Origin: Pseudomonadota bacterium
GTDB taxonomy: Bacteria; Pseudomonadota; Alphaproteobacteria; Sphingomonadales; Sphingomonadaceae
Reading direction: 5' to 3'
NCBI GenBank assembly: GCA_023391375.1
Contig: JAEWBB010000012.1
Span: forward strand, 71,764 to 135,763
DNA length: 64,000 bases
A program made the position numbers and the translations under genes. Within the stretch, counting starts at the first letter, position 1, and every line of letters starts with the position of its first letter. Positions 18,595 through 28,095 of this stretch are shown piece by piece. The notes under the pieces were generated by a model. That model was not told where the DNA came from. It saw only the letters and a program-made list of their open reading frames with translations, and did not search any database.

Positions 18595-19232
18595 CGGACG
18601 ATCCGCGCGCTGTTGATGATCGCTTCGACGTCGGCCAGTTCGGCGTTGTAGTAGTGCGAGCGCGCCGCGTCGAACACGACGAGGTAAAGCCGGTCGCCGT
18701 AGACCGCACCGACGGTACGGCCCTTTCGCCACAATTCGTCACTATCAAGATGCTCGTAGTCAAACTGGAATCCGGGAACACCGAGGAACGTCCGCGGCTG
18801 CAGCCCCAGTGTCTTGAAGTCCGCTGCGCCGAGGCGGTTGCGGAACAGGGTTTCGAGCATCGAGGCGATTTCGGGCGCGGTCATGTCGGAGCGGAAGATC
18901 GGCACCTTGCGCTCGTCGGTCTGGCGTTGCCGGACGATCGCCTTCGAATTCTTGAGGCCGGTGACGAAGCTGACCGTATCGAGCAGCGGGCCGTTCAGGG
19001 TCCAGTCCTCGACCTCGGGCACATCGTCGAACAGCCGCGGCCGGACGCGGTTCCACGGCTCCGGCGCCGTGACGGCGACCGTCCGGTTCCCCACCTTGGT
19101 CACCTTGTTGGCCTTCACGAGGTAGTAGGGGCTGTTGAAACCATACTCATCGCCCCCGATGGTGCTGCAGGCGGCCGCCATCGGAAGAATGAAGGCGGCA
19201 GCGGCGAGCTTGGCCAATCGATCGATACGCAT
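18591..19232 (-). CDS. Putative lipoprotein of unknown function
   Basis: 213 residues with a lipoprotein signal peptide (lipobox MAAACS, Cys at about 22) and a globular alpha/beta domain of no family known to me. It is third in a coupled row after another lipoprotein and an M48 metalloprotease, 11 bases downstream of the latter. A joint role in envelope protein quality control is possible (inference). Two ATGs are adjacent (19235 and 19232). The second has the better spacing to the AAGGAG site. Confidence 0.75.
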   Translation of the reverse strand: MRIDRLAKLAAAAFILPMAAACSTIGGDEYGFNSPYYLVKANKVTKVGNRTVAVTAPEPWNRVRPRLFDDVPEVEDWTLNGPLLDTVSFVTGLKNSKAIVRQRQTDERKVPIFRSDMTAPEIASMLETLFRNRLGAADFKTLGLQPRTFLGVPGFQFDYEHLDSDELWRKGRTVGAVYGDRLYLVVFDAARSHYYNAELADVEAIINSARIVR

Positions 19233-19243
19233 CATCCGCTCCT

Positions 19244-20467
19244 TCACGCGACCAGCATCTGGCGCACGAACGGGGCATCGGGCGCGTTGGGACTCATCAT
19301 CAGATAGCGGCGCAATGCCGCCCGGCTTTCGGCCTTCTTGCCTTCCTTCGACAGCATGATGCCGTGCCAGCGCCATGCATCGGCAGGCGCATCGGCGAAC
19401 GTTACTGCGGCCGCATAGCCCTGCGCGGCCCGGAAGGCATCGCCATAGCGATTGCGCAGTCGCCAGACCTCCGCCTCGGCGAACCGCAAAAGGCCGTTCC
19501 AACCGTCCTGCGCCAGCGTCTCGATCAGATATTGGCTGGCACCGGGATCGTTGAGCTTGACCTGATCATCGATCAGCGTCGGCCGGATCGCGCCGATCGC
19601 CTGCAGGTAACGCGTCCGGTGGGCGTCGTAAGACTTGCCCGGCTGGCGCACTTCCTCGGCCGACACCTTGAGTTCGGCCATGCGGGTTTCCGGCAGCGGG
19701 TGGGTTCCGAAAATATTCCAGTCCTGGCGATAGTCCTTGCGGGCATAGCGAGCCGAGGCCCGAAGCTCGCCGATCAGCTGCTCCCAGGTCTGGCTCATCG
19801 CCAACGGGTCGTATCCCGCTTGAGCCAGAAGCTTGAGGCCCAGCGCGTCCGCCTCGGCTTCCATCGTCCGGCTATACTTGAGGAGGGAGAGGATGGTGGC
19901 GAGTTCAGCCAGCTGGGAGAGGCCACCGGTGTAGAAGCCGGCTGCGCCGCCCGCGATCCCGCCGACCATCGATAGCGTCGCGAGGATGTCGGTCTTGGTC
20001 CGCATGTCCCGGTAAGCGCGGATCTGGTGCTTGCGCAGGAAGTGCGATGCCTCATGGGCGATGACGCCGGCCAGTTGCGCCTCGTTGCGCATACGCAGGA
20101 GCAGGCCGGAAAAGACGACGGCGAACCCGGTCGGGAACATCATCGCGTTGAATTCGGGCACCCGCACGAGATAGATTCGGAAGTCCTTCGCGGCGGGACC
20201 GCCGACCGTCCCGATCAAATTCTTGAGATAGCCCTGGAGCGCCGGGTCCTTGATCAGGAGATTGGTGCCGGCGACCTCTTCCTCGACCCGCTCCATCAAC
20301 TGCCACATGCCTTTTTCGTCGGCATCGACCGGCCTGTACCCCGGGCCGATCAGCGGCGTCATCGAATTCGGCGGGATGCGCGCGCTGGCCATGCCGGTGG
20401 AAACGCTCGCGGCCAAGACCCCGCCCGCGGCAAGCAGGCTGCGCCGGTCGAGCGGCAGGCCGCTCAC
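19244..20467 (-). CDS. M48 family zinc metalloprotease, exported
   Basis: A 407-residue Ste24/BepA-like peptidase. A twin-arginine-type leader (DRRSLLAAGGVLAAS) suggests Tat export. The HEASH zinc site is at 138-142 and the third ligand Glu203 lies in MEAEADALG. A C-terminal helical TPR-like region (about 320-400) probably serves substrate binding, as in the BepA/YfgC type, which handles outer-membrane protein assembly. The GTG start overlaps the stop of the upstream lipoprotein (GTGA). Confidence 0.88.
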   Translation of the reverse strand: MSGLPLDRRSLLAAGGVLAASVSTGMASARIPPNSMTPLIGPGYRPVDADEKGMWQLMERVEEEVAGTNLLIKDPALQGYLKNLIGTVGGPAAKDFRIYLVRVPEFNAMMFPTGFAVVFSGLLLRMRNEAQLAGVIAHEASHFLRKHQIRAYRDMRTKTDILATLSMVGGIAGGAAGFYTGGLSQLAELATILSLLKYSRTMEAEADALGLKLLAQAGYDPLAMSQTWEQLIGELRASARYARKDYRQDWNIFGTHPLPETRMAELKVSAEEVRQPGKSYDAHRTRYLQAIGAIRPTLIDDQVKLNDPGASQYLIETLAQDGWNGLLRFAEAEVWRLRNRYGDAFRAAQGYAAAVTFADAPADAWRWHGIMLSKEGKKAESRAALRRYLMMSPNAPDAPFVRQMLVA

Positions 20468-21243
20468 GATTTCGCCCTTTCGCGCTGGCGGACATATTTG
20501 CCTGGCTTCATCCGACCGAGCAGCCGGTCGACGAGCTGGTCCGCACCTTGTTCGGTCCGCATGTCGCCGAACTTAATTCCCGCCACCTGGCTTTGCGCGC
20601 TGACGACGTTGAACCAGACGACGTCGCCGGTCCTCAGGTCGACGAGGCTGGCATAAGCGAACTGCCCGCCACCGCCGATGTTCGGGGCGCAGAATCCGAC
20701 GATGCAGCCGGCGACGCCCAGCACTTGCAACGCCACCCGGCCGGTCGAGGCGAAGCTGTCCTCGGCGTACATGAACAGCGCATAGTCGAAGCCGGTCTTT
20801 CGCCCGAACGCGACCGCATCCTCGCCGAGCGTCCAGTCGAGCCCCTTGCCGCGCTTGGTCGGCAGCGTCTGGCCCATGTAGCGGTGGAGCGCGATCGAGT
20901 TCGTCACGGCCGCCTGGAGCCGCTCGACCTCTGCAACCTGCTCGGCACTGACACCGGGCAGGCTATCCCGGCGCGCCATGACGGTGATCCTGCCGCCGCG
21001 ATCAGCCTGCTGCTCGCGGACCGCCTTGACGACCAGCTGTCGGGACGTTTCGGTCCAGTCGGCGCGCGGTTCGACCATCCCACCGGTCGTGACCGAGCCC
21101 ACGGAAATATCGGGGCGAAGCACGAGTAGGCGATAATCGCCAGCGGGCGGGGTGAATTCGACATCGGCATATTGCCGGGTCTGGACGCAGGCCGACAGCG
21201 ATATCGCCGCCCCTACGACCGCTGCGAACCTCGCTCCACGCAT
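20464..21243 (-). CDS. Putative lipoprotein of unknown function
   Basis: 259 residues with signal peptide and lipobox LSAC (Cys19), then a domain starting with a beta strand of the type found in periplasmic assembly lipoproteins (YRLLVLRPDISVG). A hydrophobic glycine-rich patch lies near 175-195 (VAGCIVGFCAPNIGGGG). First gene of the lipoprotein-M48-lipoprotein unit, overlapping the protease start by 4 bases. No family recognised. Confidence 0.75.
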   Translation of the reverse strand: MRGARFAAVVGAAISLSACVQTRQYADVEFTPPAGDYRLLVLRPDISVGSVTTGGMVEPRADWTETSRQLVVKAVREQQADRGGRITVMARRDSLPGVSAEQVAEVERLQAAVTNSIALHRYMGQTLPTKRGKGLDWTLGEDAVAFGRKTGFDYALFMYAEDSFASTGRVALQVLGVAGCIVGFCAPNIGGGGQFAYASLVDLRTGDVVWFNVVSAQSQVAGIKFGDMRTEQGADQLVDRLLGRMKPGKYVRQRERAKS

Positions 21244-21277
21244 ACCCGCCTCCCTGTTGCACGGCGGGAGCGATTAC

Positions 21278-21300
21278 TGCAGTCTTTTGAAAGACTTGCA
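21278..21300. repeat. Inverted repeat between gatB and the lipoprotein operon
   Basis: The arms TGCAGTCTTT and AAAGACTTGCA form a near-perfect palindrome, interrupted by one extra T, in the 69-base gap upstream of the lipoprotein gene. It could be an operator or a weak terminator of gatB. There is no clear T tract on the minus strand. Confidence 0.45.
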
Positions 21301-21312
21301 AGCGGTAAAGAT

Positions 21313-22782
21313 TCAGCCGTCGAGCTTGGCGCGGAGCCGTTCGTTGACCACGCCCGGGTTGGCCTTGCCGGCCATCGCCTTCATCGTCTGGCCGACGAAG
21401 AAGCCGAACAGCTGGACCTTGCCGTCCTTGTAGTCGGCGACCTTGTCGGCATTGGCGGCAAGAATTTTGTCGATCTCGGCATCGATCGCACCGGTGTCGC
21501 TGGTCTGCTTCAGGCCCTCGCGCTCGACGATGGTCGAGGGCGCGTCGCCGGTCTCAAGCATCTTTTCGAACACCGTCTTGGCGATCGTCCCGCTGATCGT
21601 CCCGTCGGCGACGAGCTTCAAGAGCTCCGCAGCCTCGGCCGGCGAAATGCCGGTGGTCGCCAGCGTCTCGCCACGCTTGTTGAGCGCACCGAACAGCTCG
21701 GCCACCACCCAGTTGGCCCCCTGCTTGGCATCCGCACCCGCTTCCAAAAGCGCGTCGAACCAGCGCGCGGTCTCGACCTCGGCGGTCAGCACACTGGCGT
21801 TGTACGCGGATACGCCCGCCGCCTCGTAGCGCGCCCTCTTCGCATCCGGCAGTTCGGGGAGCGACGCACGGCATTCTTCGAGGAACGCGTCGTCGAGTTC
21901 CAGCGGCAGGAGGTCCGGGTCCGGGAAATAGCGGTAATCGTGCGCGTCTTCCTTCGAACGCAGCGTCCGCGTGACGTTCTTGTCCGGATCGTAGAGGCGT
22001 GTTTCCTGCGCCACTTCGCCGCCGTCCTCGATCAGGTCGACCTGGCGACGCGCCTCATGCTCGATCACTGCCATGACGAAGCGGACCGAGTTGACGTTCT
22101 TGGTCTCGGTGCGGGTGCCAAATTGCTCGCCCGGCTTGCGCACGCTGACGTTGACGTCGGCGCGCATCGAGCCTTCTTCCATGTTGCCGTCGCACGACCC
22201 GACATAGCGCAGGATCGCCCGCAGCTTGCGAAGGTACGCCCCCGCTTCCGCCGGCGAGCGCATGTCGGGCTTCGACACGATTTCCATCAGCGCGACGCCC
22301 GAGCGGTTCAAGTCGACGTAGCTCATCGTCGGATGCTGGTCGTGCATCAGCTTGCCCGCGTCCTGCTCGACGTGGATCCGCTCGACGCCGATGGTGCGGG
22401 CGCTACCCTCATCCTTCTCGTCGGCGAGGACAGTGATCGAGCCCTCGCCCACCAAAGGGTGGTAGAGCTGGCTGATCTGGTAGCCCTGCGGAAGGTCGGC
22501 GTAGAAGTAGTTTTTTCGGTCGAAGCGCGACCATTTGTTGATCTGCGCGTCGATCGCCATGCCGGTGCGCACCGCCTGGCGGATGCACTCGCGGTTCGGC
22601 ACCGGCAACATCCCCGGCATCGCCGCGTCGACCAGGCTGACCTGCGTATTCGGTTCCGCGCCGAACGCCGTCGCCGCGCCGCTGAACAGCTTCGCATTGC
22701 TCACGACCTGCGCGTGCACCTCGAGGCCGATCACGACCTCCCAATCGCCGGTGGCGCCCTTAATCCGATAGTCGCTCATCAT
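21313..22782 (-). CDS. gatB: Aspartyl/glutamyl-tRNA amidotransferase subunit B
   Basis: 489-residue kinase/tRNA-binding subunit of GatCAB, which converts Glu-tRNA(Gln), and Asp-tRNA(Asn) where present, to the amide form. The family core is seen at IGLEVHAQV near residue 20, YADLPQGYQISQ near 95, and the DVNVSVR and EDAHDYRYFPDPDL segments. The C-terminal YqeY-like tail (residues about 340-489) binds tRNA. Its start overlaps the stop of the acetyltransferase gene, which separates it from gatA. Confidence 0.98.
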   Translation of the reverse strand: MMSDYRIKGATGDWEVVIGLEVHAQVVSNAKLFSGAATAFGAEPNTQVSLVDAAMPGMLPVPNRECIRQAVRTGMAIDAQINKWSRFDRKNYFYADLPQGYQISQLYHPLVGEGSITVLADEKDEGSARTIGVERIHVEQDAGKLMHDQHPTMSYVDLNRSGVALMEIVSKPDMRSPAEAGAYLRKLRAILRYVGSCDGNMEEGSMRADVNVSVRKPGEQFGTRTETKNVNSVRFVMAVIEHEARRQVDLIEDGGEVAQETRLYDPDKNVTRTLRSKEDAHDYRYFPDPDLLPLELDDAFLEECRASLPELPDAKRARYEAAGVSAYNASVLTAEVETARWFDALLEAGADAKQGANWVVAELFGALNKRGETLATTGISPAEAAELLKLVADGTISGTIAKTVFEKMLETGDAPSTIVEREGLKQTSDTGAIDAEIDKILAANADKVADYKDGKVQLFGFFVGQTMKAMAGKANPGVVNERLRAKLDG

Positions 22783-23330
22783 CTTCCTTCTTGGCCGCCC
22801 GACGGCGATCCCTCAATCACGATTTTCGACGGCGCTGCATAGACGCGGGCGTTTGCCGGGACGTCCTCGATTACCAGGGCGTGGGCACCGATCCGCGCGC
22901 CGTCACCGATATTCACCGCCCCCAGGATCGTCGCGCCCGGTCCGATGAAAACCCGGTTGCCGATCGTCGGGCATCCGCCCTTCATCTCGCCCATCGTCAC
23001 CTGTTGGTAGATGTCGCAGTTGCAGCCGATCACCGTCCCCACGTTGATCACGATACCGTTGGTGTGCGGCATCTGCAGCCCGCCACCGATCCGGCACCGC
23101 ACGGGCAGGCTGATCCCGCCCAGCACCGACCAGATCCGCCAGCGAAGCGCCGCGACGCGCCAGACCAGCGCCGACCAGGGTGTGCCGCGGTCGCGATGCG
23201 CCTGATAGGTGCGGATCGCGCCGAGGATCGATTTGTACGGCGCCCATTCGAACGGCCATGTCTTCCTCTCCCGGCTCCAATCCGGGGTTCCCACAAATTC
23301 GGCAGACGGCGGCGATGCGCCTACCACCAC
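22779..23330 (-). CDS. Serine O-acetyltransferase-like hexapeptide acyltransferase
   Basis: A 183-residue left-handed beta-helix acyltransferase, short compared with CysE because most of the N-terminal helical domain is missing. The catalytic His equivalent is in PHTNGIVINVGTVIG, and hexapeptide repeats run on through IGPGATILGAVNIGDGARIGAHALV. It could make O-acetylserine or acetylate a sugar. It sits between gatA and gatB and overlaps both, so it is co-translated with the amidotransferase. Two adjacent GTG codons serve as start (23330 or 23327); GGAG in the gatA tail fits the second better. Confidence 0.8.
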   Translation of the reverse strand: MVVGASPPSAEFVGTPDWSRERKTWPFEWAPYKSILGAIRTYQAHRDRGTPWSALVWRVAALRWRIWSVLGGISLPVRCRIGGGLQMPHTNGIVINVGTVIGCNCDIYQQVTMGEMKGGCPTIGNRVFIGPGATILGAVNIGDGARIGAHALVIEDVPANARVYAAPSKIVIEGSPSGGQEGR

Positions 23331-24802
23331 TTCTCCGCCCGCGCCGTGAAGCCGGCACGTTCCTCGATCGCGAGGCCCGCGTTCAGCACCGTCTGCTCGT
23401 CCAGTTCCTTACCGATCAGGTGCAGGCCGAGCGGCAGGCCGAGGCTGTCGAGTCCGCCCGGCACGCTCATCGCCGGCAGGCCGGCAAGGCTGGCGGGCAC
23501 CGCGAAGACGTCGTTCAGATACATCGCCAGCGGATCGCTCATCTTCTCGCCCAAGCCGAACGCCGCGCTCGGCGCGGTCGGCGTGAGGATGAGGTCGCAC
23601 TTGGCGAAGGCCTCGGCGAAGTCGCGCTTGATCAGCGCGCGGACCTTTTGCGCCTTGGTGAAATAGGCATCGTAGAAACCCGCCGACAGGACATAGGTGC
23701 CGATCATGATCCGGCGCTTCACCTCAGCGCCGAACCCGTCGTCGCGGGTCGTCGCGTACATCGCGTCGAGGTTGCCGCCTTCCGGCGTATCGCGCAGGCC
23801 GTAGCGCACACCGTCATAGCGGGCGAGGTTGGACGAGGCTTCGGCCGGGGCGATGATGTAGTAGGTCGGCAGCGCGTATTGGGTGTGCGGAAGGCTGATC
23901 GGCACGACCTCGGCACCGGCATCCTTCAGCCACTCGATACCCTTGTCCCACAGCGCGTTGATTTCGTCCGGAACGCCGTCGACGCGATATTCCTTGGGAA
24001 TGCCGACCCGCTTGCCCTTGAGATCGCTCGACAACCCGGCTTCCCACTGCGGGACGGCCACGTCCAGCGAGGTCGCGTCCTTCGGGTCGAAGCCGCACAT
24101 ATTCTCGAGCATGATCGCGCAGTCGCGGACGTCCTTGGCCATCGGCCCCGCCTGGTCTAGCGAGGAGGCGAAGGCCACAATGCCCCAGCGGCTGCAACGA
24201 CCGTAGGTCGGCTTGATGCCGGTGATCCCGGTGAAGGCCGCCGGCTGGCGGATCGAGCCGCCGGTGTCGGTGCCGGTGACGCCCGGCGCCATGAAGGCCG
24301 AGACCGCCGCCGCCGAGCCGCCCGAGCTACCGCCCGGGGTCAGCGCGGCGTTGCCGCCGTCGTTGCGCCGCCACGGCGAGATGACCGGGCCGTAAGCACT
24401 GGTCTCGTTCGACGAACCCATCGCGAACTCGTCCATGTTGAGCTTGCCCAACATGCCCGCGCCCGCCGCCTTGAGCTTGCCCGAGACGGTGCTCTCGTAG
24501 GTCGGCTTGAACCCTTTCAGGATTGCCGAAGCGGTCGTGCTGTCGACGCCCTCGGTGCAGAACAGGTCCTTGATGCCGAGCGGAATGCCGGAGAGCGCCT
24601 TCAGGCTTCCCGCCTGCCGGTCGGCGTCGGCCTTGTCGGCCGCTTCCAGCGCCAGTTCCGGCGTCTCGATCGTCCAGGCGTTGAGGCCGCGACCCGAAAC
24701 AACGGCAGCGTTGAACGCTTCGGCGATCTCGCGCGCGCTGAACTCGCCGCCGCGGAAGCCGTCGCGCAGCTCGGCGATGGTCCTTTCGTTCAAAGCCGAC
24801 AC
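23321..24802 (-). CDS. gatA: Aspartyl/glutamyl-tRNA amidotransferase subunit A
   Basis: 493-residue amidase subunit that releases ammonia from glutamine for GatB. The amidase-signature Ser-cisSer-Lys triad regions are visible: Lys in LGIKDLF (about 76) and the Gly/Ser-rich stretch LTPGGSSGGSAAAV with DTGGSIRQPA (about 150-180). I chose the GTG at 24802, because it overlaps the gatC stop (TAGTG) and begins the family homology (SALNERTIAEL). The longer frame continues through gatC and is artefactual. Confidence 0.97.
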   Translation of the reverse strand: MSALNERTIAELRDGFRGGEFSAREIAEAFNAAVVSGRGLNAWTIETPELALEAADKADADRQAGSLKALSGIPLGIKDLFCTEGVDSTTASAILKGFKPTYESTVSGKLKAAGAGMLGKLNMDEFAMGSSNETSAYGPVISPWRRNDGGNAALTPGGSSGGSAAAVSAFMAPGVTGTDTGGSIRQPAAFTGITGIKPTYGRCSRWGIVAFASSLDQAGPMAKDVRDCAIMLENMCGFDPKDATSLDVAVPQWEAGLSSDLKGKRVGIPKEYRVDGVPDEINALWDKGIEWLKDAGAEVVPISLPHTQYALPTYYIIAPAEASSNLARYDGVRYGLRDTPEGGNLDAMYATTRDDGFGAEVKRRIMIGTYVLSAGFYDAYFTKAQKVRALIKRDFAEAFAKCDLILTPTAPSAAFGLGEKMSDPLAMYLNDVFAVPASLAGLPAMSVPGGLDSLGLPLGLHLIGKELDEQTVLNAGLAIEERAGFTARAEKWW

Positions 24803-25089
24803 TATTCGATCACCTTCGGGACGGCAAAGAAGCCGTGTTGCGCATCCGGCGCGTTCTTGAGGATGGCGTCGCGGCAATCGCCGTCGTTCACGACGTCGTC
24901 GCGCAGGCGCAATTGGACGTCGATCACGGTCGCCAGCGGCTCGACGCCGTCGGTGTTCACCTCGCCCAGCTGTTCGACCCAGCCGAGGATGTTGTTCAGT
25001 TCGGGCACCATCCGCGCGATTTCCTCCTCGCCCAACGCAAGGCGGGCGAGTTTCGCGACGTGGCGCACCTCTTTTTCGGTCACGGACAT
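24802..25089 (-). CDS. gatC: Aspartyl/glutamyl-tRNA amidotransferase subunit C
   Basis: A 95-residue small subunit (MSVTEKEVRHVAKLARLAL) that wraps around GatA and stabilises the GatAB complex. Family residues are seen in LNNILGWVEQL, the VEPLATV motif near 50 and LRDDVV, and the C-terminus is FFAVPKVIE. First gene of gatC-gatA-acetyltransferase-gatB. Confidence 0.96.
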   Translation of the reverse strand: MSVTEKEVRHVAKLARLALGEEEIARMVPELNNILGWVEQLGEVNTDGVEPLATVIDVQLRLRDDVVNDGDCRDAILKNAPDAQHGFFAVPKVIE

Positions 25090-25130
25090 GGTGGGGGCGA
25101 TAGCGATGCGCCCCTCACCCTTCAAGCGGG

Positions 25131-26843
25131 CTATTCGACGGTGGCGCCCACCGGCTGCCCGTTCACGTAGAGCTGGTGACGGGTGACAGGACGGAGTTCG
25201 ACTGTCGCCGTGTTGAGGTCGACAGCCTTGGGTCCGGCCGGAACATCCTTGATCTCGTCCATGTAGTAGCCGTCGATCTCGCGCGTCGGATCCATCATCC
25301 GCGTCGAGACCCAGCCGGGTTTCCCGCGCACGCTGAGGAGCAGCACCCGATCTGGCGAAACCCGCTTCAGTGCGCATTGCGCGTCTTCGGGACAGTCGCC
25401 GGTGAGGGCGATCTGGCGCCGAAAGCGGTCGTCGAGCACGATGTCGGGCGACAGAAGCCTGATGCGGTCGCCGATTTTCTCCGAAGCGCTTTGGGCTTCC
25501 TGCGCGTTCTGGACTTCGAACCGGTTCTTGCTGTCCAGGGCGTTCACAGCGAATCGCTGGGCATCCGAATTGGCCGACGCCTTGAGCGCTTCCAGCGCCC
25601 GTCGCCCAGCGGGTCCGAAATCGAACGCCAGGGCGGCGAAGTCGAAGTCGACGGGTTTGACCTTCCCGGAGTCCAGTCGCGCGAGTTGGGAGCGCGTACT
25701 GATCGCGCCGAAATCGATCAGAGGTAGTGACAGGATGAAGGCGAGCCCGCAAAGCGCCGCCGCCAGCCACTTCTGATACTCCCGAAGGTGCTGGTCGAAG
25801 GCGTTTCGCCGGCGAATCACTGAAAGCCAGTCGGCCAGGCCGAAGGCGATGGCGACGATCGAGGCGATCACGCCCCAGAGGCGCTCGGGCGTCCAGCCAT
25901 ACTGGTCGACACGGATGCTCATCGAAATCAGTGCCAACACGCCCAGCGGCAGGACCGCGAAGAGCAGGACGCCTTCGGTGATACGCCACAGCCGACCCGG
26001 CCTCCGATCGTCGGGACTGTCCCCGATGATGGCATTGAGGAACACGAAGCAGAAGCCGGCGGCCGACAGCAGCAACGGCGTTTCCGGGAGGCCGGACTTC
26101 CACAGCCCGCTGAAGCCGGTGACCGGCAGCGCGACGAGGTAGACCGCGATGGCGAAGGCTAGCACCGGGCCGAGAACCGAGAAGACCAGCATGACCAGCC
26201 GCTGGAGCGTCCACAGGAGCGGCGCGCGGTCGCGCAGGACGGCGCTCGCCGCGCCGAACGCCGATCCCGCCACCATCCAGCCGAACCAGCTCTCCTGCAG
26301 GAAGCGCTTCAGCACATCGATGCCGATGGCGTCGAAGAGCGCGCCGAGCAGGAAAAGAAGCAGGAATGTCAGGCCGGTGAAGGCGAGGCTCGCGCCGCCG
26401 ATGATGCCATCGGTCCAGGCGTAGGCGTGCACCTTCTCATAGGGCAGCGAACGCCGGCCTTCGTCGCGGAACGTCTGGAACAAGGGGGCGGCGATTCCCA
26501 CCGCCAGCAGGGCCGCGAAAAACGGGAATTCCGCCATCTCCCCCGCGCGATTATAGGCGCCCGTCGAGGACCCGACGAGCGCGACAACCGCGCCCCATGC
26601 GATGGCGAAGGCCACCGCCCAAGCGAGGCGAAGTCGCTCGGCAGTCAGCATGAAGGAGACGGCTGCAACCACCACACCGGCCGCCGCGGCATCTCGAAGC
26701 ACCGTCTGGTTGCTGACCGGCGTGTCGAAGCGCAGGCCGTCGATCAGCGCCGAGACAGCAAGCCCGGCGATCGCCCCGATGAGCGCCATGATCCATGGCC
26801 TGGCCGGCCATTCCCGAATGTCGCCCTGTTCGATGTCGCGCAT
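25131..26843 (-). CDS. DUF4153 family membrane protein
   Basis: 570 residues with about eleven membrane segments in the first 375 and a soluble C-terminal part of about 190 residues. The overall pattern, including paired helices and the LFDAIGIDVLKRFLQES region, fits DUF4153 membrane proteins of unknown function. The C-terminal half has a repeated ALEALKASANSDAQ-type helical stretch and is predicted to be extracytoplasmic. It starts with ATG after GGGGGT and reads towards gatC, 41 bases away, so it may be co-transcribed with the gat genes. Confidence 0.75.
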   Translation of the reverse strand: MRDIEQGDIREWPARPWIMALIGAIAGLAVSALIDGLRFDTPVSNQTVLRDAAAAGVVVAAVSFMLTAERLRLAWAVAFAIAWGAVVALVGSSTGAYNRAGEMAEFPFFAALLAVGIAAPLFQTFRDEGRRSLPYEKVHAYAWTDGIIGGASLAFTGLTFLLLFLLGALFDAIGIDVLKRFLQESWFGWMVAGSAFGAASAVLRDRAPLLWTLQRLVMLVFSVLGPVLAFAIAVYLVALPVTGFSGLWKSGLPETPLLLSAAGFCFVFLNAIIGDSPDDRRPGRLWRITEGVLLFAVLPLGVLALISMSIRVDQYGWTPERLWGVIASIVAIAFGLADWLSVIRRRNAFDQHLREYQKWLAAALCGLAFILSLPLIDFGAISTRSQLARLDSGKVKPVDFDFAALAFDFGPAGRRALEALKASANSDAQRFAVNALDSKNRFEVQNAQEAQSASEKIGDRIRLLSPDIVLDDRFRRQIALTGDCPEDAQCALKRVSPDRVLLLSVRGKPGWVSTRMMDPTREIDGYYMDEIKDVPAGPKAVDLNTATVELRPVTRHQLYVNGQPVGATVE

Positions 26844-26985
26844 GCCTACCCCCTTCGACGGAAACTAACGCCGCTTTGTCGCCGCGCAATGCAATCCGCG
26901 TCATGAGCGGCCGCTGAGATTTCGATGAATTCGTTGCCCGTCCGGTTGGCTTGCCTGCCCTGCCCTGCACCGCTAGGCGGCGCCC

Positions 26986-28095
26986 ATGCTGGCCCGTCGC
27001 TTCCTCGGATGCATCACCATCCTCGTCCTCGCCGCCGTCGCGCTGGCCTTCGCCTACTTCCAGTTCGCCGACCGGGTGATCCAGCAAATGGGGACTCCCG
27101 AGGGCCATTATCAGGCGCCGCCGGTCGTCGAGGGCCCCGATTATGTGGATTTCGGCACGTCGTGGCTGGCAACTCCGACCAGCGATGCGCCCGTTCGCCA
27201 ATGGGCCGACGGCTTGGCCGCGCCAACGCACGCCGGGCCGCCCCGCGCCGCGGTATTCTACGTCCATCCCACCACCTATCTCGCTACCGATCGGTGGAAC
27301 GCCACGCTGGCAGGCAACGCGGACAGCGCGGCACGCGAGCAGATTTTCCTGAAGAGCCAGGCCGGCGCCTTTCTCGACGGCGCGGTCTTGTGGGCGCCGC
27401 GATACCGGCAAGCCGCCTACGGCGCTTTCCTCCTGAAATCGGATGACGCGCACAAAGCGCTCGACCTGGCCTATGGCGACGTGGCGAAGGCATTCGACAC
27501 GTTCCTCGCCAATTTGGCGCCGGGCCAGGGAATCGTTCTCCTCGGCCACAGCCAGGGTTCGCTTCACCTCGTCCGATTGCTCAAGGAACGCCACGAACAA
27601 CTGAAGGGCCGAATGGTGGCGGCCTACCTCCCCGGCTGGCCGATCTCGACGAAAAGTGACCTGCCGTCGCTCGGTTTCCCGGCCTGCACCGCTGCCGGAC
27701 AATCCGGTTGCATCCTGAGTTGGATGAGCTTCGGGGAGCCGGCCAACCCGTCGTTGGTCCTGCATGATTGGGAAAAGACCGCTGGCTTCGACGGGTCGCC
27801 CCGGCGCGCAACCGACATGCTGTGTGTCAATCCGTTGACCGGCACCCTGAACGGCAAGGCGGGACCGCAGGCGAACCTTGGAACACTGGTTCCGTCGGCC
27901 AACTTCCAGGACGGCTCGCTTCAGCCGAACGTGGTCGGCGCGGCCTGCAAGGGCGGCATCCTGTCACTGTCGGGCGACATCCCGGCGATGGGTCCGTTCG
28001 TCCTGCCCGGCAACAACTACCACGTCTACGACGTTTCCCTGTTCTGGCAGAACCTGCGCGGCGACCTGACCCGCCGCTTGGCCGGGTGGAAATGA
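26986..28095 (+). CDS. DUF3089 alpha/beta-hydrolase-like protein
   Basis: 369 residues. An N-terminal membrane anchor or signal (about residues 7-27) is followed by a hydrolase fold with FYVHPTTYL near 90 and nucleophile elbow GHSQGS (Ser about 190). The catalytic His is probably in NNYHVYDVSLFW near the end. This is the DUF3089 lipase-like family, common in sphingomonads, of unknown substrate and probably periplasmic. The stop overlaps the ATG of ruvX (ATGA), so the two are co-translated, which is surprising given their roles. Confidence 0.85.
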   Translation: MLARRFLGCITILVLAAVALAFAYFQFADRVIQQMGTPEGHYQAPPVVEGPDYVDFGTSWLATPTSDAPVRQWADGLAAPTHAGPPRAAVFYVHPTTYLATDRWNATLAGNADSAAREQIFLKSQAGAFLDGAVLWAPRYRQAAYGAFLLKSDDAHKALDLAYGDVAKAFDTFLANLAPGQGIVLLGHSQGSLHLVRLLKERHEQLKGRMVAAYLPGWPISTKSDLPSLGFPACTAAGQSGCILSWMSFGEPANPSLVLHDWEKTAGFDGSPRRATDMLCVNPLTGTLNGKAGPQANLGTLVPSANFQDGSLQPNVVGAACKGGILSLSGDIPAMGPFVLPGNNYHVYDVSLFWQNLRGDLTRRLAGWK

